DNA of 64,000 bases from a bacterium. Its GTDB lineage: Bacteria > Verrucomicrobiota > Verrucomicrobiia > Limisphaerales > UBA11358. The position numbers and the translations under genes are program-made. The stretch spans positions 148,929-212,928 of the forward strand of contig JAKAFL010000002.1 of NCBI GenBank assembly GCA_021817945.1, read 5' to 3'. Of the stretch, positions 43,473-52,479 are shown piece after piece. Every line of letters starts with the position of its first letter. The first letter of the stretch is position 1. A model generated the notes under the pieces. That model saw only the letters and a list, made by a program, of their open reading frames with translations, was not told where the DNA came from and searched no databases.

Positions 43473-44240
43473 CTATTCGTAACTGGCGGTGGCACCGCTT
43501 TTGGATTTGATCCACTTGTCAAAATCGGCCTGAGATTCCACGGTCACGTAACCACCGGTCATGGCGGCATGGCCTGGACCGCAGAGTTGGGCGCAATTGA
43601 TCTGGTACCTGCCGATCTGGGTTGGTTTGAACCAGACAGGGATGCGCAAACCGGGGATGGCATCCTGGCACACCCGCATGGCGATAATTTTCAGGGAGTG
43701 AATCACGTCCTTGGAACTCAAATAAATGATGACGGGCTTGTTGACCACCACGTGTATATCGTTGAGGGTTTGGATGTCGTCCTTGCCATTGACATCCGAA
43801 GGATCCACACCAAAAACGTTGTCCGAGGCCACAAACTTCATGTCTTGCCGGCCAAAGATGCCGTCCGGGCCCGCATACCGCGCATTCCAAGCGTATTGCT
43901 GGGCAACCACTTGAACCACGGTGGATTCGCTGGCCATGGGGAAATGATCCACAGCCTTGGACCAAAGAGGGACGGCCACAAAAACCAGCAAGAGAGCCTC
44001 GACCAAGGCCACGGCCAGTTCGATGTAGCTGGACGCATGGTTTTGAACCCCCGTGTAATCTGCACGTTGATTGCGTGAAGCCCTGAAGCGATACAGTGCG
44101 TATATAAAATAGGCCATCCAGCCGATGAACAAGGCCAGCATGAGCCAGTGGACGTAGATGATGAGATTATCCACGTCCTGACCATTTTCTGAGGCGAGCG
44201 GGGGCAGCCCGAGCACGTATTTACCGAACCATTCTTTCAT
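43473..44240 (-). CDS. coxB: cytochrome c oxidase subunit II
   Basis: 255 residues. Two membrane helices in the first ~110 residues, then the cupredoxin domain. CuA ligands are visible: His in 'SSKDVIHSLKIIAM', and the 'CAQLCGPGHAAM' cluster (Cys, Cys, His, Met). The aromatic patch 'YAWNARYAGPDG' precedes. There is no fused cytochrome c domain at the C-terminus, so this is the aa3-like rather than the caa3 form. It takes electrons from a soluble donor at the outer face of the inner membrane. Upstream overlap with the 89-residue gene is ATGA. Confidence 0.95.
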   Translation of the reverse strand: MKEWFGKYVLGLPPLASENGQDVDNLIIYVHWLMLALFIGWMAYFIYALYRFRASRNQRADYTGVQNHASSYIELAVALVEALLLVFVAVPLWSKAVDHFPMASESTVVQVVAQQYAWNARYAGPDGIFGRQDMKFVASDNVFGVDPSDVNGKDDIQTLNDIHVVVNKPVIIYLSSKDVIHSLKIIAMRVCQDAIPGLRIPVWFKPTQIGRYQINCAQLCGPGHAAMTGGYVTVESQADFDKWIKSKSGATASYE

Positions 44241-44506
44241 ATTTGAGCTTCTGACAAATCAGGGGAATTTGTTTCGTTGGCCGCACGGGAAGTTTCCCGG
44301 CGAATGATGTAAATGAAAAAGCCACCAATGCTGACCAACACCGTCACGATGCAAGCCATTAAAGTAAGGATACCCCAGTTCATGCCGCTGGCGAGCGGGG
44401 AATCGGAACGTCCATAGCAGGCGGCACAAGCCATGGCGGGAGAAGCCTGGCAAAAGGCCAGAAGAATTGAAAGAAAAAGGAAGTATCCCGCGCGATTAAA
44501 AATCAT
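44237..44506 (-). CDS. small membrane protein with CAACYG motif, oxidase operon
   Basis: 89 residues. An N-terminal hydrophobic stretch ('GYFLFLSILLAFCQASPA') that looks like a signal peptide is followed by 'MACAACYGRSDSPLASGMN', a short Cys-rich block, then a second membrane helix ('LTLMACIVTVLVSIGGFFIYI') and a charged tail. The block resembles sequences seen next to oxidase genes in other Verrucomicrobiota; this is from memory of the general pattern, not a search. A role in copper delivery or assembly is possible because of the two Cys residues. It overlaps both neighbours by 4 bp. Confidence 0.8.
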   Translation of the reverse strand: MIFNRAGYFLFLSILLAFCQASPAMACAACYGRSDSPLASGMNWGILTLMACIVTVLVSIGGFFIYIIRRETSRAANETNSPDLSEAQI

Positions 44507-44688
44507 AAGTAGCTGATTTTTTTTAATTTTTTAAGGAAATAAAAACCGTAAAAAACCACCAGTCCCGCCACCCCCAGGCTGGCCAGCCCCAGCCAAGGGA
44601 GCTGGTTTACAAAACCCCAAATGCCAAACCCCAGAGCAAGGGCCGTCATCATGGAGACAAATATGAGATGGAAAGCCTTGAGAGACAT
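44503..44688 (-). CDS. two-helix small membrane protein, oxidase operon
   Basis: 61 residues with two membrane helices ('AFHLIFVSMMTALALGFGIW' and 'LGLASLGVAGLVVFYGFYFL') and a basic C-terminus 'KKLKKISYL'. Start and stop overlap or abut the neighbouring genes (4-bp overlap with the next, 1-bp gap to the subunit-IV gene), which supports translation. No enzyme motif is present. It could be a small oxidase subunit or assembly factor. Confidence 0.78.
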   Translation of the reverse strand: MSLKAFHLIFVSMMTALALGFGIWGFVNQLPWLGLASLGVAGLVVFYGFYFLKKLKKISYL

Positions 44689-44689
44689 G

Positions 44690-45010
44690 TTAGTGCATCA
44701 TGGTGCCCATGGGAAAATCCTGCATGGCATAGAGAGTAAGCCCCATGAGGCCCACAAAGAAAAAGACCGTGAAAACCAACAGGGTGTAAATCAGCTTTTT
44801 TTCCGAAAGCAGGTGCATTAAAAAACCTGCCACGAGGAATGCATTGATGGATGCCACGCAGAGGATGAGCGCCACCTTGAAAGCCCATGAATAGTGGGGT
44901 GGCAGGTAGGAAATGTAAATCATCAAGCCTATCGCGCAAAGCACGCCCACAAAAATAAAGATGCACCGCTGCAAATAAGACTTGAAATCCACTGGATGGG
45001 AATCGCTCAT
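44690..45010 (-). CDS. cytochrome c oxidase subunit IV-like protein
   Basis: 106 residues with three membrane helices ('CIFIFVGVLCAIGLMIYISY', 'KVALILCVASINAFLVAGFL', 'LIYTLLVFTVFFFVGLMGLT'). The middle helix with 'SINAFLVAGFLMHL' is the pattern of bacterial subunit IV (CyoD/CtaF-like) proteins. It lies 22 bp downstream of subunit III, the usual position. It stabilises the oxidase core and is not catalytic. Confidence 0.85.
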   Translation of the reverse strand: MSDSHPVDFKSYLQRCIFIFVGVLCAIGLMIYISYLPPHYSWAFKVALILCVASINAFLVAGFLMHLLSEKKLIYTLLVFTVFFFVGLMGLTLYAMQDFPMGTMMH

Positions 45011-45032
45011 AATTGATGGTTTAATGGTCCAA

Positions 45033-45806
45033 TCAGGTTAAATATAGTACTGGAAACAGAAAAATCCAAACCAAGTCCACAAAATGCCAGAAAAGGCCTG
45101 AAACCTCAATACGATTGGTGAATCGTTCGGGGTCCTTTTTCCACATTCGACTACCTGGCCCCCAAAGATAACCAATCACCAGCGTGCCGCCCAAAATGTG
45201 CAGGGCATGCAACCCGGTGAGCGTGAAATACAAGGCCAGGAAGGTATTATGCCACGGACCGTAGTTTTCCATGGAGAGAATGTCAGACCGTGAAATTTTA
45301 ATTTCATCACGCGGAATGGGACCCTGGGATCGCAAATCGTAAAGAGCCTTTTCATCCGTTACATAGCGTCCTTCAATGGTGACGGAAGTGTCATCACTGG
45401 CGATCATGTGCCCATCGGCAAACCGGCCATCCTTGAGTTTGATCTCATAATGGATCCATTTGTCATGGTATTCATACATTTTGACGCCTAGGAAGGTGAG
45501 CGCGAGGACTATTGTGCAGGCGTGAAAAAACTTGAACCGCCCGAACTGCCCCACTTTACAGGCCACCCAAGCAAGAAGGGTGGTGATGGCAGAGAGTGCC
45601 AACAGGACGGTATTCAAAGTGCCAAGGCGCACGTCCAGCCAGCCGTGCGGCCAGTATCCCTCATCCGCTCCCACTCGCAGCAGAACGTATGCGGAAAAAA
45701 GCCCGCCAAACAACATGACTTCAGATGCCAAGAACAACCAGATGCCGACCTTGGCGTTGTAAATGCCGGTATCCGGACGAGGTTTGACCGTGTATGGGAT
45801 TTCCAT
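45033..45806 (-). CDS. coxC: cytochrome c oxidase subunit III with an internal loop insertion
   Basis: 257 residues. Family motifs are 'KVGIWLFLASEVMLFGGLFS' at the start and 'LTGLHALHILGGTLVIG' and 'EVSGLFWHFVDLVWIFLFPV' at the end. Between helices three and four is an extra hydrophilic loop of about 70 residues ('YHDKWIHYEIKLKDG' through 'ISRSDILSMENYGPWHNT'). Similar loops are known from oxidases of several non-proteobacterial phyla. The subunit helps oxygen access and assembly. It follows subunit I after 8 bp. Confidence 0.94.
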   Translation of the reverse strand: MEIPYTVKPRPDTGIYNAKVGIWLFLASEVMLFGGLFSAYVLLRVGADEGYWPHGWLDVRLGTLNTVLLALSAITTLLAWVACKVGQFGRFKFFHACTIVLALTFLGVKMYEYHDKWIHYEIKLKDGRFADGHMIASDDTSVTIEGRYVTDEKALYDLRSQGPIPRDEIKISRSDILSMENYGPWHNTFLALYFTLTGLHALHILGGTLVIGYLWGPGSRMWKKDPERFTNRIEVSGLFWHFVDLVWIFLFPVLYLT

Positions 45807-45814
45807 GAAAAAAT

Positions 45815-47719
45815 TTAGTGAGCTGTGGCAAGGGACACTTTGGAACCCACCGGGCGCTCCGGTTCGTTTTGGGGGGTGAAATCGGTGTCGTGACCCGGAA
45901 CGCTGTATTCATAGGGCCCACGATAGACGTGGGGAACATGCTCGAAATTGCCGTGAGGAGGGGGTGTTGGAGCCTGCCATTCCAGAGTGGTGGCCTGCCA
46001 GGGATTATCTCCCACCTTTTCTCCATGCTTGATGCTCCAGAACAAATTAATGATGAAAGGGATTTGAGCGATACCCAGGGCAATGGCCGCCCACAGTATC
46101 CAAACATGGAGGGACATCATGTTGTCACTCAAACCACCCACCACATCGGCTCCGGCGCGACTATTCATCGCGGCTGAATAATTGGCTCCTCCATCCGACA
46201 TGCGGCGAAGCATTCCCGCCATGCCTTGGGCAAACATGGGCATGAAAACAATATTCATGAAAATCAGGGAACAGACAAAATGGACACGGCCCCAGAACTC
46301 GTTCATTTTACGGCCCGTTATTTTTGGAAACCAATAATAAAGTCCTGCGAAAAGACCGAAAATGGTGCCTGGAGCCACCACGTAGTGGAAATGGGCAATA
46401 ACGTAGTAAGTGTCATGAAGGTGAACGTCGCTGAGGTTGAATCCAAGCGGGAGACCGGTCAACCCGCCGATGCCGAACATGGGAAGGAAGGCGAGGGCAA
46501 ACAGCATGGGTGTATTAAACCGGATGGAACCGCCCCACAAAGAAATAAAGAGGCAGGTTAAAATGATGACTGATGGAATGGATATAATCATCGTGGTGGC
46601 CTGGAAGAAAGTGGAGATTTTGGTTCCCATGCCGGTCATGTACATGTGGTGGGCCCAGACGATGAAGGAGAGAAAACCGATGGTGAGAACGGAATAGACC
46701 AGGGATTTGTAACCCCAGATTGGCTTGCGGGTGTTGTTGGCGATGATTTCGCAAACAGCACCCATAGCTGGGAGGATGAGGACATACACCTCGGGATGGC
46801 CCAGGAACCAAAAAAGGTGCTGCCAGAGGAGAGGGCTTCCGCCGCCGCTGATATGGGCCAGATTTCCGCCCACGGCGAGGCCCGTGGGCAGGAAAAAGCT
46901 TGTATGGGCCACGTTATCCATCAATTGCATGAGTGAAGCGGCCTCGAGGGGCGGAAACGCCAGAAGAAGAAGGAACGCCGTGACAAACTGAGCCCAAACG
47001 AAGAAAGGAAGTCGCATCCAAGTCATTCCGGGTGCGCGGAGTTGGATAATGGTGGCAATAAAATTCACAGCCCCGAGAAGGGAAGAGGTGATCAGGAGCA
47101 CCATGCCGATAATCCAAAAAAGCTGGCCATGGGTGGGAATGGATGTGGCAAGAGGAGAGTAGGAAGTCCAACCCGCCTGTGCCGCGCCACCAGGAATAAA
47201 AAAGCTGACAAACATCACGAGGCTGCCGAGGAAATAGGCTTGATAGCTGGCCATGTTCACACGTGGAAAAGCCATATCGGGCGCGCCAATCATGAGAGGG
47301 ACCACGTAATTGCCAAAGGCGGCAAAAGCCAGTGGCACAATTCCAAGGAAAATCATCATGGTTCCGTGCATGGCTCCAAAAGAGTTGTAAAGGTCGGGTG
47401 AAATCACCCCGCCAGCCGCTGGCTGCCCCAGGATGCTGGCCAGCACGGGTCCGAAAATGGGAACAGGTTTTCCCGGATGGGCTATCTGCCACCGCATCAG
47501 AAGCATCAGCATCAAAGCCAGCCACATGAACGCCAAAGACGTGATGCCATACTGGAGGCCGATGATTTTGTGATCGCTGGAAAAAATATACTTTTGCCAG
47601 AAATTGGGTTCGTGGTGGGCGTTTTCCTGGTGGTGGGCGTCCTCCGAGTGACCGTGCTCCTGCTCGTGGCTGACAGTTGAATGCCGGGAAGGAGGAAATT
47701 GCTGGATTTCAGAGTTCAT
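45815..47719 (-). CDS. coxA: cytochrome c oxidase subunit I
   Basis: 634 residues, about twelve membrane helices, with a charged His-rich N-terminal extension of ~45 residues. Catalytic motifs: 'WQHLFWFLGHPEVYVLILP' (CuB His and the His-Tyr pair), 'WAHHMYMTGMG' (CuB His-His) and 'DTYYVIAHFHYVVAPG' (heme a and a3 ligands). It reduces oxygen to water and pumps protons in the inner membrane. The C-terminal tail is extended and cytoplasmic or periplasmic in character. The gene is 4 bp downstream of ctaB. Confidence 0.97.
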   Translation of the reverse strand: MNSEIQQFPPSRHSTVSHEQEHGHSEDAHHQENAHHEPNFWQKYIFSSDHKIIGLQYGITSLAFMWLALMLMLLMRWQIAHPGKPVPIFGPVLASILGQPAAGGVISPDLYNSFGAMHGTMMIFLGIVPLAFAAFGNYVVPLMIGAPDMAFPRVNMASYQAYFLGSLVMFVSFFIPGGAAQAGWTSYSPLATSIPTHGQLFWIIGMVLLITSSLLGAVNFIATIIQLRAPGMTWMRLPFFVWAQFVTAFLLLLAFPPLEAASLMQLMDNVAHTSFFLPTGLAVGGNLAHISGGGSPLLWQHLFWFLGHPEVYVLILPAMGAVCEIIANNTRKPIWGYKSLVYSVLTIGFLSFIVWAHHMYMTGMGTKISTFFQATTMIISIPSVIILTCLFISLWGGSIRFNTPMLFALAFLPMFGIGGLTGLPLGFNLSDVHLHDTYYVIAHFHYVVAPGTIFGLFAGLYYWFPKITGRKMNEFWGRVHFVCSLIFMNIVFMPMFAQGMAGMLRRMSDGGANYSAAMNSRAGADVVGGLSDNMMSLHVWILWAAIALGIAQIPFIINLFWSIKHGEKVGDNPWQATTLEWQAPTPPPHGNFEHVPHVYRGPYEYSVPGHDTDFTPQNEPERPVGSKVSLATAH

Positions 47720-47723
47720 AAAT

Positions 47724-48632
47724 TCATTTCGTTTTATCCAACACCAATGCCGTAAGTAATAAAGGCAAATAAAGGATGGAGGCCAGAAAAAACTGTCTGG
47801 CGCTGGAGCGTGTCAACCGCCTGGAAAACCTGACGGCCAACATGAGGAAAGCCAAACCCAGGGCCAGAGCGACCACCAGATAACCCCTGCCACTGATTTG
47901 CCAGAGGTATGGAAAAAGGCTGACCAGCAAGAGGGCAAGCGTATTGCTGATGGATTGCTGGGCCGTGCGGGAGCCATCAGGGTCCACGTGCGGCAGCATG
48001 ACAAAGCCCGCCTTGGCATATTCATCCCTGTAAAGCCAGGCGATGGCAAAAAAGTGAGGCAACTGCCAGAAGGCCAGAATGGCAAAGAGCGCCCATCCTT
48101 CCCCACTTAACTGATTCCGCGCGGCAGTCCATCCCATGAGCGGAGGCAAGGCCCCCGGGATGGCACCCACGAGGGTGTTAATCCACGTCACTCTCTTCAG
48201 AGGTGTGTAAACAAACAAGTAGCTCACCAAGGTCACGGCCCCCAAAACCGAAGTCAGGAGATTGACCGCAAAAGCCAGGTAAACCAGGCCGCAGACGGAT
48301 GCAACCCCTCCAAAAAGCATGGCCGAAACGGGCTGCATGCGACCGGAAGGCAGCGGTCTATCCTGGGTGCGGGGCATTTTGGCATCATAATCCATTTCAA
48401 TCCACTGGTTTAGGGCGGAGGCTCCTGCTGCCACCAAGGCGGTTGCCAGCAGGGTGTGGAACAGGAGCAGATAATTCATGGGGCCGCGCCATCCCAGGTA
48501 AAAACCAACCAGTGTCGTAAGAAGGACCAAGGTGGTCAAACGAGCCTTGACCAAGTCGGCGAACACTGCCAGCCAGCTTTTTGTGGCTTTGTCAGCATTC
48601 AATAATACTACGCTTGCTGGTTCTAATTGCAT
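47724..48632 (-). CDS. ctaB: heme O synthase (protoheme IX farnesyltransferase)
   Basis: 302 residues, about nine membrane helices. The two Asp-rich prenyltransferase motifs are 'NQWIEMDYDAKMPRTQDRP' and 'FAIAWLYRDEYAKAGFVML', both intact. It attaches a farnesyl group to protoheme, the first step to heme A. It is between ctaA and coxA, consistent with supply of heme A to this oxidase. Confidence 0.96.
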   Translation of the reverse strand: MQLEPASVVLLNADKATKSWLAVFADLVKARLTTLVLLTTLVGFYLGWRGPMNYLLLFHTLLATALVAAGASALNQWIEMDYDAKMPRTQDRPLPSGRMQPVSAMLFGGVASVCGLVYLAFAVNLLTSVLGAVTLVSYLFVYTPLKRVTWINTLVGAIPGALPPLMGWTAARNQLSGEGWALFAILAFWQLPHFFAIAWLYRDEYAKAGFVMLPHVDPDGSRTAQQSISNTLALLLVSLFPYLWQISGRGYLVVALALGLAFLMLAVRFSRRLTRSSARQFFLASILYLPLLLTALVLDKTK

Positions 48633-48652
48633 GGGTTAGCGGCGATTTTTCT

Positions 48653-49717
48653 TTATTCGGCCCCAATCACGGACGGGCTGGGATTGATCAATGTCCCAGA
48701 CTCACATTCAACGGCCTCTTCCCGGCGAACCGATGCCACCATGAACCAAACCGCGCCAACCGCCAAGACAAGCGCTCCCACCAAAACATGCGCAGTGGCC
48801 ACATCCGCCGCCTTATTTGAAAGCACGGTCATGATTCCCAAACCCGCCTGCACTAATATCAAACCTAACCACACAAAAGCAAGCCGAGTCAAATAATCCC
48901 CCTTGCCAAGGCGTTTTAGCGAAAGCATGGCGGCGGCGGCCACCCCGAGCACGATCAACAAGGCCATGATGCGATGGATCATTTGAAGGATCACTTGGAA
49001 GGCCGTGATGGGGTTGAGCTGATCGGGGTCCACCCGGTCAGCATTGTAACGGGCGATGGCTGCGGGACTGGTGTCCGGCCAGAGTTGACCGTGGGCAAGA
49101 GGAAAATCTGAGATGGAAAGGCCTGCGTGTTGATGCCGCATGGTGGCACCCAGGATGAGCTGAAGAAAAATGAGTCCGGCGACATAAGCCACATGCCTGC
49201 GTAAACCTCCTGCGACGAGTTTACCCTGCTTCTCAGGATGCTGTGATAATCTGAACCAAAACGGACTTGTAAAAAGGGCCAAGGCACAGGTCAAAACAAA
49301 AAAGGATTGAGCAACAATCCCATGAAAAATGCCCAAGTCATCCATCCTCAAGGTCACTCTCAAGCCACCCAAAACTCCCTGTATCACCACGCCCAAAAAT
49401 GCCGCCACACCTAACTTTTTCACCCAGGCCCGCTCGTCCGAACGCCACAACCAGACCATTAGAACGGTGGTCATGAACCCCACCAAGGTTGCCCATAGGC
49501 GGTGGGTATGCTCATAGAAAATACCCCCGATCCACTTGGAAGGTGGAAACAAGAACATGTTGTAACCGTAGCTATTGGGCCAGTCTGGCACAGACATTCC
49601 CGCCTCGTGGCTGGTCACCAGCCCTCCCGCGCCGAGCAGGAGAAAGGTGAAGAGCGCCGTGAGCGCCGCGAAGCGGAACAACCAAAGATTGGGTGTAGTG
49701 AATGGCTTCGGTATCAT
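48653..49717 (-). CDS. ctaA: heme A synthase (COX15/CtaA family)
   Basis: 354 residues from the ATG at 49717 (an ATG 6 codons upstream is an alternative). About eight membrane helices. Histidine motifs: 'VTSHEAGMSVPDWPNS', 'FYEHTHRLWATLVGFM', 'GIFHGIVAQSFFVLTC' and 'QMIHRIMALLIVLGVA'. It oxidises the C-8 methyl of heme O to the formyl of heme A. Its product is used by subunit I encoded downstream. The gene follows the cupredoxin-like gene by 52 bp. Confidence 0.93.
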   Translation of the reverse strand: MIPKPFTTPNLWLFRFAALTALFTFLLLGAGGLVTSHEAGMSVPDWPNSYGYNMFLFPPSKWIGGIFYEHTHRLWATLVGFMTTVLMVWLWRSDERAWVKKLGVAAFLGVVIQGVLGGLRVTLRMDDLGIFHGIVAQSFFVLTCALALFTSPFWFRLSQHPEKQGKLVAGGLRRHVAYVAGLIFLQLILGATMRHQHAGLSISDFPLAHGQLWPDTSPAAIARYNADRVDPDQLNPITAFQVILQMIHRIMALLIVLGVAAAAMLSLKRLGKGDYLTRLAFVWLGLILVQAGLGIMTVLSNKAADVATAHVLVGALVLAVGAVWFMVASVRREEAVECESGTLINPSPSVIGAE

Positions 49718-49769
49718 TAAGAAAGGCCCAACCACCCCGGTTTCCCGGGAAGATTCAGCTCCAGGATTA

Positions 49770-50468
49770 TTATTTGATTGCGAAAGCCGGAAAATTCACT
49801 TTCACGTCGGAATCCGTTACCGTCACCTGCAAAGTCTGGGTGCCTAGCTTGCGATGGCTGGCGGTGATGGTATAGGTGCCAGGAGGCACATCTTTAATGG
49901 TAAAGTCGCCATTGGTATCGGTGACACAATAATAGGGGCTGTCCTCGATGGTGACCCAGGCAAACATCCAAGGATGCACATCACATTGAAATTTCATGAA
50001 ATCCTCAGGCTTGTCAAAGGTGTAGGTCAGATCAGGGCCTCCGGCCATCTGGGCATCATTATGCTCGGGATTGCCGTTTTTGGAAGTGGTGTGGACATTA
50101 TGAATGCAAGGATCCGAATTTTTCACCACAAGTTTCTGGCCGGTCTGGATGGCCATGATGCCCGGGAGATAGATGCAACCACGCTGGTCCAGCACGGCCG
50201 GGGGAGCGCTGGCTCCCGTGGATTTTCCGGTGACCTGCAATGCCACGACCACATCGCCAAGACCGCCGTTGGGGCCAACTTCATAGAAATGAGTAAATGG
50301 CTTGTCCTTGTGCAAGGCACCACATACCGGATCGTTTTCCAGGGGAATAATTTCCACATTCGGCGGAGGGGTTCCTTGAAACGTGATTTCACCCGTGATA
50401 TTTCCAGCCTTGGCGGCGATACCTAAAGCCAAACCGCCCATCAATGAAAGAACGAGAGCTTTTTTCAT
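49770..50468 (-). CDS. exported cupredoxin-like protein, first gene of the oxidase operon
   Basis: 232 residues from the ATG at 50468. Signal peptide 'MKKALVLSLMGGLALGIAAK'. A first domain contains 'GQKLVVKNSDPCIHNVH', and a type-1-copper-like loop 'MKFQCDVHPWMFAWV' gives Cys, His (+3) and Met (+6). The paired His is in 'CIHNVH', so a blue-copper-like site is plausible. A carboxypeptidase-regulatory-type beta-sandwich follows ('GDFTIKDVPPGTYTITASHR'). It may be an electron carrier or a copper donor for the oxidase. The experimental function is unknown. Confidence 0.75.
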   Translation of the reverse strand: MKKALVLSLMGGLALGIAAKAGNITGEITFQGTPPPNVEIIPLENDPVCGALHKDKPFTHFYEVGPNGGLGDVVVALQVTGKSTGASAPPAVLDQRGCIYLPGIMAIQTGQKLVVKNSDPCIHNVHTTSKNGNPEHNDAQMAGGPDLTYTFDKPEDFMKFQCDVHPWMFAWVTIEDSPYYCVTDTNGDFTIKDVPPGTYTITASHRKLGTQTLQVTVTDSDVKVNFPAFAIK

Positions 50469-50513
50469 ATAGACCATCACCAATAGCACCAAGAGAAAGG
50501 ATGGACAAGCAAA

Positions 50514-50531
50514 TTGTGAAAAATTTCACAA
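50514..50531. promoter_or_regulatory. CRP/FNR-family binding site upstream of the oxidase operon
   Basis: A perfect palindrome TTGTGAAAAATTTCACAA. It matches the CRP consensus TGTGA-N6-TCACA exactly and sits about 46 bp upstream of the first gene of the oxidase operon. A weak promoter (TTGTCC, 17 bp, TATTGG at 50480-50485) may follow it. The regulator itself is not in the window. Confidence 0.65.
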
Positions 50532-50682
50532 GCTGCCCAAATCCGCCCGACTGGACTTTCGTTTAAATTACAACACATTCGGCTTGTTGATATTGTGACT
50601 ACACAACCGGCTTTTATTCCTTATGATGAATCCGGCCAACACCCCCTGCGTTTCCGCAGACCCCTTCATTTTTGGCCTGGTT

Positions 50683-51165
50683 TCAACGCAAATTCTGCAT
50701 AGTCCGGGCCATGGCCAAGGCGGTTTGCGCTGCTTCGCGTCCGCGGTTATGGTCGGCGTCCATACACCTTTGGCGGGCTTGCTGATGGTTTTCCAGGAGA
50801 AGCACCTCATGAACGACCGGGACTTGGTGCATGATTTGAATTTGAACCAGAGCATTGGTCACAGCCTCGCCGATATGTTGTGCGTGAGTGGTGGCGCCCC
50901 TGAGGATGACGCCTAGACAAATGAGGGCATCCAGCCGGTCCTCAGGGTCAGAATCGTGTGCGCGGCGGGCCAGACAACTGGCCACCACTGGAATTTCAAA
51001 GGCCCCCGGCACTCGCACAACCCAAGCGGATCCCCCTGCCTTTTGGATTTCAACCCTGGCAGCCCGGAGCATGGCATTCACGTAACGGGCGTTGTAAAGC
51101 GATGCAATGATCGCAAAGCGCCCGCCACGATTGGAGCGGTTGGTTCTGGCAACTTTCTTAAGCAT
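50683..51165 (-). CDS. ribH: 6,7-dimethyl-8-ribityllumazine synthase
   Basis: 160 residues from the ATG at 51165. Motifs: 'FAIIASLYNARYVNAML' (substrate-binding aromatic-Asn), 'VRVPGAFEIPVVASCLA', 'CLGVILRGATTHAQHIGEAV' with the active-site region, and 'NRGREAAQTALAMA'. It condenses the pyrimidine with 3,4-dihydroxy-2-butanone 4-phosphate in riboflavin synthesis and normally forms an icosahedral or pentameric shell. It lies 114 bp downstream of ribBA, so it is likely in the same transcript. Confidence 0.94.
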   Translation of the reverse strand: MLKKVARTNRSNRGGRFAIIASLYNARYVNAMLRAARVEIQKAGGSAWVVRVPGAFEIPVVASCLARRAHDSDPEDRLDALICLGVILRGATTHAQHIGEAVTNALVQIQIMHQVPVVHEVLLLENHQQARQRCMDADHNRGREAAQTALAMARTMQNLR

Positions 51166-51279
51166 AAGGATGAAGCACGCTGATGATGGTGCAAATCCCT
51201 GGAATTGCCAAGGGGTTGGCACTGCAAAAGACGCCCGGCCACGGTTGAAGCCCGGTTCAACCGAGAGCCGGGAAATGCT

Positions 51280-52479
51280 TCAAAGGTGGTGACCCAATTT
51301 CTCGCGCTTGGTCTTGAGATAACGGGCGTTGTGGGGATTGGGTTTGATTCGGATGGGAACCTGTTCGGAGATATGGAGTCCATATCCCTCAAGCCCAACG
51401 ACTTTTTTGGGGTTATTGGTGAGGAGACGAATGTTTTTCAACCCCAGATCCACCAGCATTTGGGCTCCAAGCCCGTATTCCCGAAGGTCCATGCCATAAC
51501 CAAGGCGTGCATTGGCCTCGACGGTATCAAGGCCCATTTCCTGGAGTTTGTAAGCTTTGATCTTGGGAGCGAGGCCTATGCCACGTCCTTCCTGCCGCAT
51601 GTATAATATCACACCGCAACCGGCCTCGGCCACCTGGCGCATGGCTTGCTGAAGCTGCGGCCCACAATCACATCTTTTGGAGCCAAACACATCGCCGGTG
51701 AGACATTCGCTATGGACGCGCACTAGGACGTTTTGTTTGCCAACCACGTCACCGCGAACCAATGCCAGGTGATGCTGACCATCCACACATGACCGGTATA
51801 GGTGCAGGGTAAAATCACCATGCTCGGTCGGCAGGTTGACCGCCTCCACCCGTTCCACCAATTTCTCGCGCGACCGCCGGTATTCAATCAAGTCCGCCAC
51901 GGTGCAGATGGGGAGATCATGTTTTTTGGCAAAGCGGATCAATTGGGGCAGCCGGGCCATGGAACCGTCATCATTGACAATTTCCGCCAGCACACCGGCC
52001 GGGCGAAGGCCAGCGAGTCGGGTGAGATCTATTGCCGCCTCGGTATGTCCGGCCCGGCGTAGCACGCCCCCATCGCGGTAACGCAGGGGAAAGACATGGC
52101 CAGGCCTCACAAAGGCATCACGGTTTGCGGCGGGGTCGGCGAGGAGCCGGATGGTGTGCGCCCTGTCGGCGGCGGAAATGCCGGTGGAAACGCCCTGCGC
52201 GGCATCCACCGAGATGGTGTAAGCCGTGCGCATGCGTTCCATGTTTTGCTGCGTCATAAGGGGCAGGTCCAGCCGGTCCAGATCATCCCCCAACATGGGC
52301 ACACAAATGACGCCGGAGGTGTAACGCACCATGAAACTGACGTTCTGACGCGTGGCTTTCTCCGCCGCAAAAATCAAATCCCCCTCGTTTTCACGGGAGG
52401 CATCGTCCACAACCACCACCATTTTGCCACGCCGAATGGCATTGATGACATCATCAATTGAATGAAAAGGATTCTTCAT
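51280..52479 (-). CDS. ribBA: bifunctional RibBA: DHBP synthase / GTP cyclohydrolase II
   Basis: 399 residues from the ATG at 52479. The N-terminal RibB domain (1-~205) has '[20 protein letters not shown]' and '[16 protein letters not shown]'. The C-terminal RibA domain (from ~210) has '[20 protein letters not shown]', with its three zinc-binding Cys, and '[18 protein letters not shown]'. Both activities look intact. They provide the two precursors of the lumazine made by RibH. No FMN riboswitch was found upstream. Confidence 0.96.
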   Translation of the reverse strand: MKNPFHSIDDVINAIRRGKMVVVVDDASRENEGDLIFAAEKATRQNVSFMVRYTSGVICVPMLGDDLDRLDLPLMTQQNMERMRTAYTISVDAAQGVSTGISAADRAHTIRLLADPAANRDAFVRPGHVFPLRYRDGGVLRRAGHTEAAIDLTRLAGLRPAGVLAEIVNDDGSMARLPQLIRFAKKHDLPICTVADLIEYRRSREKLVERVEAVNLPTEHGDFTLHLYRSCVDGQHHLALVRGDVVGKQNVLVRVHSECLTGDVFGSKRCDCGPQLQQAMRQVAEAGCGVILYMRQEGRGIGLAPKIKAYKLQEMGLDTVEANARLGYGMDLREYGLGAQMLVDLGLKNIRLLTNNPKKVVGLEGYGLHISEQVPIRIKPNPHNARYLKTKREKLGHHL

